DNA of 41,289 nt, taken from positions 1 through 41,289 of the forward strand of contig JAKSMQ010000013.1 of the NCBI GenBank assembly GCA_024400565.1, in the 5' to 3' direction. Below are positions 28,219 to 36,622 of the stretch, piece by piece; within the stretch, counting starts at the first letter, position 1, and every line of letters begins with the position of its first letter. Below the pieces are notes generated by a model. It saw only the letters and a program-made list of their open reading frames with translations, made no database searches and was not told where the DNA came from. This stretch comes from Bacteroidales bacterium. Its GTDB lineage: Bacteria > Bacteroidota > Bacteroidia > Bacteroidales > P3. The position numbers and the translations under genes are program-made.

Positions 28219-30045
28219 ATGAAAAGATCAATCTTTACCTTGGTTTTGGCCGCACTTATGCTCACCGGTTGCGGCGGAATCTCGAAAATGAAGTCGGGCA
28301 GCAGCAAGATTCGCTACCAGGCAACCCCCAATCCCTGTGAGACCAGAGATAACAAGGTTGTGGTGAAATTCGTCGGCTCTATCCCTGAGAAGTACTTCCA
28401 GAAAGGCGTATGCATGTTTGTGCAGCCCGTATTCTCCTGGGAAGGTGGTGATATTCCCCTCGAGCCCATCACTCTCAAAGGCGAAAATGTGAATGGTGAA
28501 GGTATTACTATCAGCTATTCCAATGGCGGACGTTACACCTATACCGACGAACTTGACTTTAAGGATGGCATGGAGAAGGGCCGTGTAACCCTTACCCCCA
28601 TCTGCTACAAGGCTTCTACCAGCGACGATGAGGCCAAATTTGCCGAGGATGTTATCCGCAACGACCGTGGTGTCAAGTTCCCCACCGTACTTATCTCCGA
28701 TGGTGTAAACAATACCTCCGCTATGGTCGATATCCGTGGAAATATCTCAATCTCACCCATCAACTACAACAAGACCCAGGGCGTATACCAGAGTGCCGAC
28801 ATCTATTTCCCCAATGGCCAGTCCAACCTCGACTGGAACTTCAAGATGAATCGCGTTCATGACTCCAAGGCCCAGCTCGAAGACCTCAAGCGCATCATGC
28901 TCGAAGAAGGCCTTCCCAAGCAGATCAGCGTTACCGGATGGGCTTCTCCCGAGGGTGAGGAGAGCAACAACGTAGGCGTTTCCAAGAACCGTACCGACGT
29001 GGCTACCTCTCAGATCAAGCGTGTTCTCGACGAGGTTCTCACCACTATGGCCCGCCGTGCCAAGGTGCCCGCTCACGAAGTTGACTACTACAAATATGAA
29101 CTCGAAAAGAAGGTCATCATTACCTCCCGTGCAGCCGGTGAAGACTGGGTTCATTTCGTTCTTATGGTTGAAGAATCCGACCTCCAGGACAAGCATGCCA
29201 TCATCAATATCGTAGAGACTCAGCAGAATCTCAAGAAGCGTGAGCAGATGATCAAGAACCTTGGCGAGACCTATCCTCTCCTCAACAACCAGATCTTCCC
29301 CGACCTCCGTCGTGCCCAGATCAACCTCTACTACTCCGAGGCCCGCAAAACCGATCCCGAGCTTGCTAAACAGGCTACCCTCAATCCTGCCAAGCTTACC
29401 TTCGACGAGCTGATGTATGCAGCTTACATCAACTACAACTATGAGACCAAGCTCAAATATTACAAGTGGGCTACCGAAAACCACAGCCAGGAATGGGCAG
29501 CATGGAACAACGCAGGTGCCGTATCGTTCTATCTTGGCGACTATGCCGAGGCTGAGCGCTATCTCAACGTGGCTCGCGAAATCAACCCCCACAACCCCGA
29601 CGTGCTCAACAACTTCGGCCTTCTCTGTCTTGCCAAGAAGGACTATACCCTTGCAAAATACTATTTTGAAGAGGCCATCAAGCAGGGTTCTACCGATGCC
29701 GAGCGCAACCTCCCCTTGCTCAATATGAAGCGTGGCGACTATGCAGCTGCCAAGAAACAGCTTAAGGGTACCACCTGCAGCTATAATTTCGCTTTCGTCC
29801 AGATGATGAACGACGAGACCTCTGCTGCTATCCGCACCCTCGACTGCTGTCTCGACCAGAATGCCGATGTAAATTACCTCCGTGCAATCTGCTATGCTCG
29901 TTTGGGCGACCGTACCAGCTGTCTCCGCAATCTCAAGACCTCTACCGACGAGAACTACGACTACAAGGAAAAGGCAGCCGTCGACGTTGAGTTCAGAGCT
30001 TACTGGGATGACGATGAATTCAAGCAGATCGTTAAACTCTACTAG
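28219..30045 (+). CDS. Lipoprotein with OmpA-like and TPR domains
   Basis: 608 aa. The lipobox is LTGC (MKRSIFTLVLAALMLTGCGG). Residues about 40-190 are beta-rich. About 225-330 is OmpA-like, with VTGWASPEGEESNNVGVSKNRT matching the peptidoglycan-contact helix of OmpA C-domains. About 395-560 are TPR repeats (AAWNNAGAVSFYLGDYAEAERYL and NNFGLLCLAKKDYTLAKYYF are the clearest). Probably an abundant outer-membrane/periplasm protein: codons are strongly biased, and it has a consensus promoter and a strong terminator. It is monocistronic. Exact role unknown; it lacks the WD40 domain of T9SS protein PorE. Confidence 0.85.
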   Translation: MKRSIFTLVLAALMLTGCGGISKMKSGSSKIRYQATPNPCETRDNKVVVKFVGSIPEKYFQKGVCMFVQPVFSWEGGDIPLEPITLKGENVNGEGITISYSNGGRYTYTDELDFKDGMEKGRVTLTPICYKASTSDDEAKFAEDVIRNDRGVKFPTVLISDGVNNTSAMVDIRGNISISPINYNKTQGVYQSADIYFPNGQSNLDWNFKMNRVHDSKAQLEDLKRIMLEEGLPKQISVTGWASPEGEESNNVGVSKNRTDVATSQIKRVLDEVLTTMARRAKVPAHEVDYYKYELEKKVIITSRAAGEDWVHFVLMVEESDLQDKHAIINIVETQQNLKKREQMIKNLGETYPLLNNQIFPDLRRAQINLYYSEARKTDPELAKQATLNPAKLTFDELMYAAYINYNYETKLKYYKWATENHSQEWAAWNNAGAVSFYLGDYAEAERYLNVAREINPHNPDVLNNFGLLCLAKKDYTLAKYYFEEAIKQGSTDAERNLPLLNMKRGDYAAAKKQLKGTTCSYNFAFVQMMNDETSAAIRTLDCCLDQNADVNYLRAICYARLGDRTSCLRNLKTSTDENYDYKEKAAVDVEFRAYWDDDEFKQIVKLY

Positions 30046-30061
30046 CAAATAATGTGACTCC

Positions 30062-30118
30062 TTCACAAAGTTTATCAGGTTCGGCATACGGGACTTGGTA
30101 AACTTTGTGAATTTTCTT
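30062..30118 (+). terminator. Terminator of the OmpA/TPR lipoprotein gene
   Basis: A perfect 13-bp stem, TTCACAAAGTTTA 30062-30074 with TAAACTTTGTGAA 30099-30111, a 24-nt loop, then TTTTCTT. Confidence 0.85.
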
Positions 30119-30132
30119 GACTACCATCTACG

Positions 30133-30822
30133 ATGAAGCAGATACCTAATCTGATAACTTTGGGAAACCTCCTGTGTGGCGTTCTGGCTTGCGTGTGTGC
30201 CGCCAATGGCCAGGTAGTCTATGCCAGCGCCCTTATTATCCTCGGAATCGTGTTTGATTTCTTCGACGGGTTGGCCGCGCGTATTCTGGGCGTCTCTTCC
30301 CCAATGGGTAAGGAGTTGGATTCGTTGGCAGATGTGGTTACCTCGGGTGTCGCTCCAGGCTTGATATTTCTAAGCCTTCTCTCCCAGTTCGGCTATGTCG
30401 GATTGGCTTTTCTGGGACTTCTCATACCCCTGTTCTCAGCCTATCGTCTGGCCAAGTTCAACCTCGACACCCGCCAGACGCATTCCTTTATCGGATTGCC
30501 CACCCCCGCCAATGCCCTGGTATGGGTTTCGGTAGCGTTGGCTGTAAATATCAACTCTATGGAATCTGATTTCAGCACCCGTCCCTGGGTAATCGGATTT
30601 GCCGTTGTTTCGGTCATTCTCAATATTCTGCTTGTGAGCGAGCTCCCTATGTTTGCCCTCAAGATAAAGAATCTCTCGTGGAAGGACAACAAAGTACGCT
30701 ATATCTTTATTATTGGATGTATCGCCTTGATAGCAGTCTTCCGCGAACTGGGTCTGGCCTTCTCCATTCTCTGGTATATTGTTCTTTCCATCATAACCCG
30801 CCCCAAGTCTGAAGAAGTATGA
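30133..30822 (+). CDS. pssA: CDP-diacylglycerol-serine O-phosphatidyltransferase
   Basis: 229 aa, membrane protein with about six to eight helices. The CDP-alcohol phosphatidyltransferase motif DG-x2-AR-x8-G-x3-D-x3-D is complete (FDGLAAR, then GKELDSLAD), about residues 43-65. It joins serine to CDP-diacylglycerol at the inner membrane to make phosphatidylserine, precursor of phosphatidylethanolamine. N-terminal IPNLITLGNLLCG is typical of PssA. The stop overlaps the queA start (ATGA). Confidence 0.92.
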   Translation: MKQIPNLITLGNLLCGVLACVCAANGQVVYASALIILGIVFDFFDGLAARILGVSSPMGKELDSLADVVTSGVAPGLIFLSLLSQFGYVGLAFLGLLIPLFSAYRLAKFNLDTRQTHSFIGLPTPANALVWVSVALAVNINSMESDFSTRPWVIGFAVVSVILNILLVSELPMFALKIKNLSWKDNKVRYIFIIGCIALIAVFRELGLAFSILWYIVLSIITRPKSEEV

Positions 30823-32027
30823 TTGAACCTCAACAGATACGCATCGACGACTACGACTATCCCCTGCCCGAGGATCGGATTGCCAAATTCCCCCTTGAGC
30901 GTCGCGATCAGAGCAAGCTGCTCGTATGCAAGGAGGACGGACTTCAGGAGTCGACCTTTGCCCATGTGGCGGAATTCCTGCCTCAGGATGCTCTGTTGGT
31001 ATTCAATAATACCAAGGTTATCCATGCCCGTCTTTTCTTCCGCAAACCTACAGGGTCAACAATAGAGATCTTTTGTCTCGAGCCCTGGAATCAGCCTGTA
31101 GCTACCGCTTTTGAAGAGAGAGAACATTGTGTATGGACCTGCTTTGTGGGCAATAATAAGAAATGGAAAGACTCCACGCTTTCACGCACATTTACGCTCA
31201 ATGATACGGAGGTTACCCTTGTCGCAACCAGGCGCGAGGCTGTAACCAATACCTGGATTGTAGATTTTAGCTGGAATGGAGGATTCTCCTTTGCAGAAAT
31301 CATAGAGTGTGCGGGCGTTATCCCGTTGCCTCCCTATCTTAACCGCGAGGCCGAAGCTTCTGATAAAGAACGTTATCAGACAGTCTATGCGCTTCACGAA
31401 GGTTCGGTTGCCGCTCCTACGGCAGGCTTGCATTTTACACCAGAAGTCTTTGACACCCTTAAGGCAAAAGGAATAGGAACCGAGTTCGTAACCCTTCATG
31501 TCGGAGCTGGTACGTTCAAACCCGTCAATACTCCTACTATCGGCGAACACGAAATGCATGTGGAGAAGGTTCAGCTTTCGGCGGCCAATCTGCAACGCAT
31601 TATCAGCCATAAAGGTCCTGTTATTCCCGTGGGAACGACTTCTGTCCGTACGCTCGAATCGGTCTATTGGTTTGGCGTAAAGCTGTCGCAGAATCCTGAC
31701 CTAGAGGCCATGCATGTAATGCAATGGGACCCCTACCAGTTAGAATCATCAGCAATAAGCAAAGAAGAAGCATTATCCAACGTATTGGATTGGATGCAAG
31801 GTCGTGGCGAGCAGTTGCTCGACGGCGACACACAATTGCTTATCGCTCCTGGATATAAGTACCATGTAATTAGCGGAATCATAACAAATTTCCACCAGCC
31901 AAAGAGCACACTTCTTCTATTGGTTTCCGCTTTGGTTGGAGAAAAGTGGAAAGAATGTTACCGTTATGCCCTCGACCATCAGTTCCGCTTTCTCAGTTAT
32001 GGAGACAGCTGCTTGTTTTTAAAATAA
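30819..32027 (+). CDS. queA: tRNA preQ1(34) S-adenosylmethionine ribosyltransferase-isomerase
   Basis: 402 aa. Family motifs are in order: LLVFNNTKVIHARLF, PLPPYLNREAEASDKERYQT, VAAPTAGLHFTPE, LHVGAGTFKPV, HEMHVEKVQLS, VGTTSVRTLES, and a late FHQPKSTLLLLVSALVG with FRFLSYGDSCLF. QueA adds the epoxycyclopentadiol precursor to tRNA in queuosine synthesis. It is about 50 residues longer than E. coli QueA, as is common in Bacteroidetes. Overlaps pssA by four bases, so translation is coupled. Confidence 0.95.
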   Translation: MIEPQQIRIDDYDYPLPEDRIAKFPLERRDQSKLLVCKEDGLQESTFAHVAEFLPQDALLVFNNTKVIHARLFFRKPTGSTIEIFCLEPWNQPVATAFEEREHCVWTCFVGNNKKWKDSTLSRTFTLNDTEVTLVATRREAVTNTWIVDFSWNGGFSFAEIIECAGVIPLPPYLNREAEASDKERYQTVYALHEGSVAAPTAGLHFTPEVFDTLKAKGIGTEFVTLHVGAGTFKPVNTPTIGEHEMHVEKVQLSAANLQRIISHKGPVIPVGTTSVRTLESVYWFGVKLSQNPDLEAMHVMQWDPYQLESSAISKEEALSNVLDWMQGRGEQLLDGDTQLLIAPGYKYHVISGIITNFHQPKSTLLLLVSALVGEKWKECYRYALDHQFRFLSYGDSCLFLK

Positions 32028-32035
32028 TCTACATT

Positions 32036-32893
32036 ATGAAAGATACCAAATTTGATAATATCAGTTCTGATTCAATTGCAGTAGCAGATATCAATAAAGA
32101 TACTATTGATTCCTATATCTCTTCTGCGTTTATTATGAATGGTGTGCTTGTTGGTATTTGCCTTCAGGGGTCGACCACGCTTAATGTCAATGGAGGTACC
32201 CTTCTGATCAATAAAGGAGAATTGTTTGGAGTAGCTCCCCAGCAGGTAATCAGTATGCAGACCTGTTCTGAAGATTATCATGCTATCTCTCTCTACATCC
32301 CTACAGAGATGATTCCCTATTTCCGTTACGAAATAAATGTAGATTATATCCACGGGTTGCCGACCAATCGCAGTTTCAGCCTTACTCCTGAGGTGATACA
32401 GGATATTATGGCTGTAATGGAAATCCTCAAGCGTCATACCCGTCATGACGGTTTTGGCAATATGGTACTCCCTGGCATCCATCAGACTATTGCAGTCTCC
32501 TTGATCGAGACTATGATATTGCTTGCCAACGATTCAACATCCAAGGTAGTCCCTCAGCTGGATTCTTTGAGTCGTCAGGCCGTTCTCACAAAGCGTTTCT
32601 TCTCCAATCTGCTCCAGCATTACAAGGAGAACCACACGGTAGAATATTATGCCGGTCTGGAGGATATTACCCCAAAATATCTCTCTTCTGTAGTACGTCA
32701 GGTTACAGGCCGACCCGTTCAGGAATGGATTAACTTTATTCTGATTTACTCCGCCAAACGTATTCTCCGTCATACCGATATGTCGGTAGGAGAGCTCTCC
32801 GATTATCTCCATTTTGCTTCCGCGACCACTTTTATACGCTTCTTCCGTATTCATACAGGTAAAACTCCTTCTCATTACAAGAGAGGCAAATAG
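32036..32893 (+). CDS. AraC family transcriptional regulator
   Basis: 285 aa from ATG 32036. The frame is open further upstream inside queA, but MKDTKFDNISSD is the first start outside it. The N-terminal about 150 residues are a cupin-like sensor domain. The C-terminal double HTH (about 190-285) has YYAGLEDITPKYLSSVVRQVTGRPVQ and the second helix pair LSDYLHFASATTFIRFFRIHTGKTPSHY, the AraC signature. Target and ligand unknown. The neighbouring comF and PqqD cassette genes are candidates only by position. Confidence 0.88.
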   Translation: MKDTKFDNISSDSIAVADINKDTIDSYISSAFIMNGVLVGICLQGSTTLNVNGGTLLINKGELFGVAPQQVISMQTCSEDYHAISLYIPTEMIPYFRYEINVDYIHGLPTNRSFSLTPEVIQDIMAVMEILKRHTRHDGFGNMVLPGIHQTIAVSLIETMILLANDSTSKVVPQLDSLSRQAVLTKRFFSNLLQHYKENHTVEYYAGLEDITPKYLSSVVRQVTGRPVQEWINFILIYSAKRILRHTDMSVGELSDYLHFASATTFIRFFRIHTGKTPSHYKRGK

Positions 32894-32905
32894 AAGGCGC
32901 TTTGT

Positions 32906-33598
32906 ATGTCGCTGGCAAAGGATATCTATCATCTCTTCTTCCCTCCTTTGTGCGCATCGTGTGGAAGTCTGTTGGTAGGGTCGGAGCATAATCTGTGTAC
33001 AAAATGCTTTCTCTCGTTGCCTATGATGCATAATGCCGGCATAGAGAATAACGTAATAGAAAAGAGGTTCCTCTCGCTTGTGCCTTGTCAGAGTGCTATG
33101 AGCTTTCTTGACTTCAAACAGGGAAACACAACCCAGAAAGTGATACATCAGATCAAATATCATGGCAACATATCCTTGGCGCATACTATGGGGAGACTGA
33201 TGGGACAGGAGTTGCTGGATAGCGGGCGTTTCGGAAGTTGCGATCTCCTTTTGCCGGTTCCTCTTCATTGGCGCAAGCAACTGAGTAGGGGATATAACCA
33301 GAGTGAGGAGATATGTCGGGGGATAGTCCAAAAGTTACCCATACCCATAAGCAAAGGAGACGTAATCCGTTCGCGCTATACCAAAACCCAAACAAGAAAG
33401 AAATCAGGAGAACGACTTGACAATATGGATCAGGTGTTTGAAATACGGCATAAGAAAGCCTTAGTCGGACATCATATCTTAGTGGTCGATGATGTTCTAA
33501 CAACTGGCGCAACCTTGCTTTCGGTCTGTAAACTTCTGGCAGACTTGCCTAATACCAGGATCAGTATTGCAACTTTGGCTATGGCAACTCCAAGCTAG
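32906..33598 (+). CDS. comF: ComF family phosphoribosyltransferase-like protein
   Basis: 230 aa. An N-terminal zinc finger has Cys16, Cys19, Cys31 and Cys34 (CASC and CTKC). The domain then shows LLLPVPLHWRKQLSRGYNQ and RKKSGERLDNM, and the PRPP-binding loop ILVVDDVLTTGATL near residues 190-203. The family is linked to DNA uptake in some bacteria, but its role in Bacteroidetes is not established. 12 bp after the AraC gene. Confidence 0.9.
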   Translation: MSLAKDIYHLFFPPLCASCGSLLVGSEHNLCTKCFLSLPMMHNAGIENNVIEKRFLSLVPCQSAMSFLDFKQGNTTQKVIHQIKYHGNISLAHTMGRLMGQELLDSGRFGSCDLLLPVPLHWRKQLSRGYNQSEEICRGIVQKLPIPISKGDVIRSRYTKTQTRKKSGERLDNMDQVFEIRHKKALVGHHILVVDDVLTTGATLLSVCKLLADLPNTRISIATLAMATPS

Positions 33599-33658
33599 GA
33601 CATTAGCGATACAGTCGAATATTAAGAGAAAGAGAACCATTACATTATAGAAAAAAGT

Positions 33659-33925
33659 ATGAAGATAGATAACAGACTCACACTCCGCGAAGTTGTAGGA
33701 GAACATCTGATTGTGATTCAAGGAAAAACCGATGCAGAACTTTCAAAGGTCGTAGCCTTCAATTCTACCTCGGTTATGCTCTGGAATCATTTCTTGGAGA
33801 AAGATTTTACTGTTGAGGATGTACAGCAACGCCTGCTCGAAGAGTTTGACGTGACGGAAGAAATAGCTCTTAACGATGCACAAGCGTGGGTCGACACCCT
33901 CAAGCAAAACAATATGGTTCAATAA
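33659..33925 (+). CDS. PqqD family peptide-binding protein (RRE-like)
   Basis: 88 aa, the typical length. MKIDNRLTLREVVGEHLIVI, FNSTSVMLWNHF and the winged-helix tail TVEDVQQRLLEEFDV with DAQAWVDTLKQNNMV match the PqqD fold. PqqD-like proteins bind leader peptides of ribosomally made modified peptides and present them to maturation enzymes. 3 bp before the HPr-kinase-like gene. No radical SAM enzyme or obvious precursor is adjacent, so the peptide substrate is unknown. Confidence 0.88.
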   Translation: MKIDNRLTLREVVGEHLIVIQGKTDAELSKVVAFNSTSVMLWNHFLEKDFTVEDVQQRLLEEFDVTEEIALNDAQAWVDTLKQNNMVQ

Positions 33926-33928
33926 CCT

Positions 33929-34819
33929 ATGACATCCGTTAATCTCAATATCGCCAATCTGCTTTTCCAGGTCAGAGGGGGAGAAGAATCAAAGTTGATT
34001 CCCGATATCCTCGGATTTGCCCCGTTCTTGGCTCCCGAAACGGATGAAAAACCTCATGGCCAGATGATCTTCGGGGGAGAATGGACCGAAGATGTAGAGC
34101 ACGAATGCACACTCTTCGAGTTCGTCTTTTCTGATGCCGACATCCGATGCCGTTTCTCAAGAACGGCCTCAGACTATCGTTTCTATATGCAGCCCGAGGA
34201 TAAAGTAGAGCAGACCTTGAGACTGGTCTATAAACTGGATTCGTCCACGATAGTATGTGCCACAAAAAATGGCCAGCCTTGTCTCAACGACACGATGCTC
34301 CGTTACGGGCTCTGGTTTGGCTTTGTGCTGGTCTGTGCCGAGAACAACCGGACCCTTATTCATTCCTCGACAATAGTCCATCATCAAGAGGCAGTATTGT
34401 TTCTTGGAGAATCCGGAACGGGCAAGAGCACGCATACTCGCTTGTGGCTAAAACATATTGAGGACTCCCATCTGCTCAACGACGATTGTCCCGTATTGGC
34501 CTGCGAAGATGGGCAGATGATGGTTTACGGTTCCCCCTGGAGTGGTAAGACGGCTTGCTTTCATAACAAGCGCTTCCCCCTTAAAGGAGTCGTCCGTCTC
34601 TCTCAGGCATCCGAGAACAAGATCCGCCGGCTTCCTGTCATAGAATCCTTCATGGCCCTGCAGCCCTCGTGTCCGCCGGCATTGGCTTATGATGATATCC
34701 TTTCCGGAAGGATGATAGACCTGATATCCCAAACCATCAGGCTGACCCCCGTCTACCACCTGGCCTGTCTCCCCGACGAGTCGGCCGCTCAATTGAGTTG
34801 CAATACCCTTTTCCAGTAG
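33929..34819 (+). CDS. HPr-kinase-related P-loop kinase
   Basis: 296 aa. The C-terminal half is HprK-like: IHSSTIVHHQEAVLFLG corresponds to the HPr kinase lead-in, GESGTGKST (160-168) is the P-loop, LNDDCPV (183-189) holds the Walker-B-type acidic pair, and YGSPWSGKT (200-208) follows. The N-terminal about 140 residues are a separate beta-rich domain. Such stand-alone HprK relatives are found beside PqqD-like proteins in putative peptide-modification cassettes and are not the PTS regulator. It sits between the PqqD gene (3 bp) and the peptidase gene (0 bp). Phosphorylation of a peptide is inference. Confidence 0.87.
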   Translation: MTSVNLNIANLLFQVRGGEESKLIPDILGFAPFLAPETDEKPHGQMIFGGEWTEDVEHECTLFEFVFSDADIRCRFSRTASDYRFYMQPEDKVEQTLRLVYKLDSSTIVCATKNGQPCLNDTMLRYGLWFGFVLVCAENNRTLIHSSTIVHHQEAVLFLGESGTGKSTHTRLWLKHIEDSHLLNDDCPVLACEDGQMMVYGSPWSGKTACFHNKRFPLKGVVRLSQASENKIRRLPVIESFMALQPSCPPALAYDDILSGRMIDLISQTIRLTPVYHLACLPDESAAQLSCNTLFQ

Positions 34820-35632
34820 ATGAAAGACGCTCCAATCATATTACCCAACGAAATAGTCTTTGCCGAAGTCGAAGACCGTCTGGCACGTGGCGAGCATGTA
34901 ACGATGAAGCTGCAGGGAATTAGTATGAAGCCCTTTATCAATCCCGGCGACAGCTTCACGCTCATACCTTTCGACGGCAAGTTGCAAGAGAATCAGGATG
35001 TAGTTTTGTTTCGTCTGCCCAACGGATTCCATATCCTTCATCGGGTAGTTGGAAGAGTAGGGGATAGGGTCAGAATGCGTGGCGACAATACCCTTACAGG
35101 CGAGGAAGTCCCCGTTCAGAATATCCTCGCAAAGGTAGTAGAGATCAAGAAACCCGGCGGAGTGGTCTATTCCTATGGAGAAGAAACGTGGACAAAGGCT
35201 TCTGCCCATTCGCTCAAGATGCAGAAATACCGTTCCTCGCTCCATTCCCTTCTGGGTTATAGGAGCCGAAGGATTCTGTCTCCTCTCTATTTTGTGTGTC
35301 TGGCCCTTCTGATGTGGCTCCCTATGGGATTTGTTCCTTTGGATAATTTCGTGTTCGGAATTCGTATGGACCATCTTGTCCATGCTTCGGTATATATCCC
35401 CTGCAGCTTTTTCCTGATGGACTGGGTTCTGAATTCCTCAAAATATCTAAGAAAAGGCCTTCTCCAGCTTTGGCTTGTGGGCGTCGGCGTGAGCATTCTG
35501 ACCGAAGGAGTCCAGTATCTGTTGCCCTATCGCGCATTTGATGTGAATGATTTGTGCGCCAATAGTATAGGCGTTACTCTCGGTTGGGCCATCATCGGGT
35601 ATCACAAGAGCCGTCGCAAATTTCAAAGTTGA
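34820..35632 (+). CDS. S24/S26 peptidase fused to a VanZ-like membrane domain
   Basis: 270 aa. Residues 1-125 are signal-peptidase-like (S24/S26): GISMKPFINPGDSF with candidate nucleophile Ser35, QDVVLFRLPNG, HRVVG with His74, and RMRGDN (86-90). This is the Ser/His arrangement of the SipW/Sec11 type, with no Ser/Lys dyad. Residues about 150-262 form a four-helix VanZ-like domain: IRMDHLVHASVYIP (Asp184, His185, His188), ILTEGVQYLLPYRAFDVNDLCAN (Glu229, Gln232, Arg238, Asp241). VanZ is known from low-level teicoplanin resistance. The fusion places a peptidase on a membrane anchor. The start codon abuts the kinase stop and the stop overlaps a small ORF. Confidence 0.85.
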   Translation: MKDAPIILPNEIVFAEVEDRLARGEHVTMKLQGISMKPFINPGDSFTLIPFDGKLQENQDVVLFRLPNGFHILHRVVGRVGDRVRMRGDNTLTGEEVPVQNILAKVVEIKKPGGVVYSYGEETWTKASAHSLKMQKYRSSLHSLLGYRSRRILSPLYFVCLALLMWLPMGFVPLDNFVFGIRMDHLVHASVYIPCSFFLMDWVLNSSKYLRKGLLQLWLVGVGVSILTEGVQYLLPYRAFDVNDLCANSIGVTLGWAIIGYHKSRRKFQS

Positions 35633-35718
35633 TGCTTCGGCAAGGAGGATCCGTGGCCGTAGAAAAGCCAAATCCTTGCCTTAGACAGACCCTTGAGCCG
35701 ATCCAGAAAAGATCCTGA
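35632..35718 (+). CDS. Possible 28-codon peptide overlapping the peptidase stop
   Basis: ATG overlaps the preceding TGA (TGATG), as in translational coupling, and the frame runs 28 codons to TGA at 35716-35718. The peptide starts MLRQGGSV, has a single Cys at 16 and ends PIQKRS. It could be a cassette product or precursor, or a chance frame. The same DNA forms a stem (GGCAAGGA 35639-35646 with TCCTTGCC 35673-35680, inner TGGC/GCCA), so an RNA structure is an alternative explanation. Confidence 0.3.
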   Translation: MLRQGGSVAVEKPNPCLRQTLEPIQKRS

Positions 35719-35774
35719 TTTGCTATTTCTCGGCTTTTTTCGTTTGTTTTTACTAATATATACTTTTTTTTGTG

Positions 35775-35782
35775 TATCTTTG
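35775..35782 (+). promoter_or_regulatory. -7 box upstream of the DPM1-like gene
   Basis: TATCTTTG, a perfect TAnnTTTG, 55 bp before the start codon. The nearest TTTG (35743) is too far for a normal spacer. Confidence 0.55.
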
Positions 35783-35837
35783 CTTTTTCAATTTGTCGCC
35801 AATGGCGTAGCGTTTTAACCTCTAACAGATTCGATAT

Positions 35838-36563
35838 ATGTCAGATTGCCTAGTTATTACCCCTACCTATAATGAGAAGGAAAATATTGAGAATATTATA
35901 CGAAAAGTGTTCTCTTTGGACAAAGAGTTCGATATGCTCATCGTTGAGGATAACTCTCCGGACGGTACGGCTGATATTGTAAAGCGTCTCATGCAGGAGT
36001 TCCCCAACCGCCTTTTTATCAAAGAGCGCAAAGGCAAACTCGGCCTCGGAACAGCCTATCTCGACGGCTTCCGTTGGGGATTGGAAAACGGCTACGACTA
36101 TATGATAGAGATGGATGCCGATTTCTCCCACAATCCCGACGATCTTCCCCGTCTCTACGAAGCCTGTTCTTCGGGCAAAGGCGATGTCGTGGTAGGATCG
36201 CGTTATGTCGATGGCAAGATTAGCGTTGTCAACTGGCCTATGGGCCGACTGATGATGTCGTATTATGCTTCGGTCTACGTGCGTACTGTAACCCGCATGA
36301 AGGTCATGGATGCAACAGCCGGTTTCGTTTGCTATAGCCGCAAGGTTCTGGAGAAGATGAAATTCGATAAGGTCAAATTTATCGGCTATGCCTTCCAGAT
36401 AGAGATGAAATATACTGCGACCCGATTGGGATACCACATCTACGAGGTCCCCATCATCTTTACCGACCGCGTGTTGGGCGTGTCCAAGATGAGTATGAAG
36501 ATCTTCAAGGAGGCCTTCTTTGGCGTGTTCTCTCTCCGTTTCCGCAACTGGAAGAAATATTAA
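35838..36563 (+). CDS. Polyprenol monophosphomannose synthase-like GT2
   Basis: 241 aa, a single GT-A domain. VITPTYNEKENIENII, VEDNSPDGTADIV, KLGLGTAYLDGF and the metal-binding MDADFSHNPDDLP follow the DPM1 pattern. It lacks the C-terminal membrane helices of longer homologues. The family makes dolichyl- or polyprenyl-phosphate-mannose; in Bacteroidetes the donor is probably GDP-mannose or another NDP-hexose. It supplies lipid-linked sugar for glycan or protein O-glycosylation. Own promoter and terminator. Confidence 0.9.
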   Translation: MSDCLVITPTYNEKENIENIIRKVFSLDKEFDMLIVEDNSPDGTADIVKRLMQEFPNRLFIKERKGKLGLGTAYLDGFRWGLENGYDYMIEMDADFSHNPDDLPRLYEACSSGKGDVVVGSRYVDGKISVVNWPMGRLMMSYYASVYVRTVTRMKVMDATAGFVCYSRKVLEKMKFDKVKFIGYAFQIEMKYTATRLGYHIYEVPIIFTDRVLGVSKMSMKIFKEAFFGVFSLRFRNWKKY

Positions 36564-36582
36564 TCAATAAAAAAAAAACTAT

Positions 36583-36612
36583 AAAGACGGGGCTTGCTCC
36601 GTCTTTGTCTTG
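36583..36612 (+). terminator. Terminator after the DPM1-like gene
   Basis: AAAGACGG 36583-36590 pairs with CCGTCTTT 36599-36606, 8-nt loop, then GTCTTG. An A-run precedes it, so it may act in both directions. Confidence 0.8.
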
Positions 36613-36622
36613 ATAAAAAGTT

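Noticed and set aside
28753-30087. 444-codon minus-strand frame
   Set aside because: Shadow of the strongly biased OmpA/TPR lipoprotein gene. No recognisable protein.
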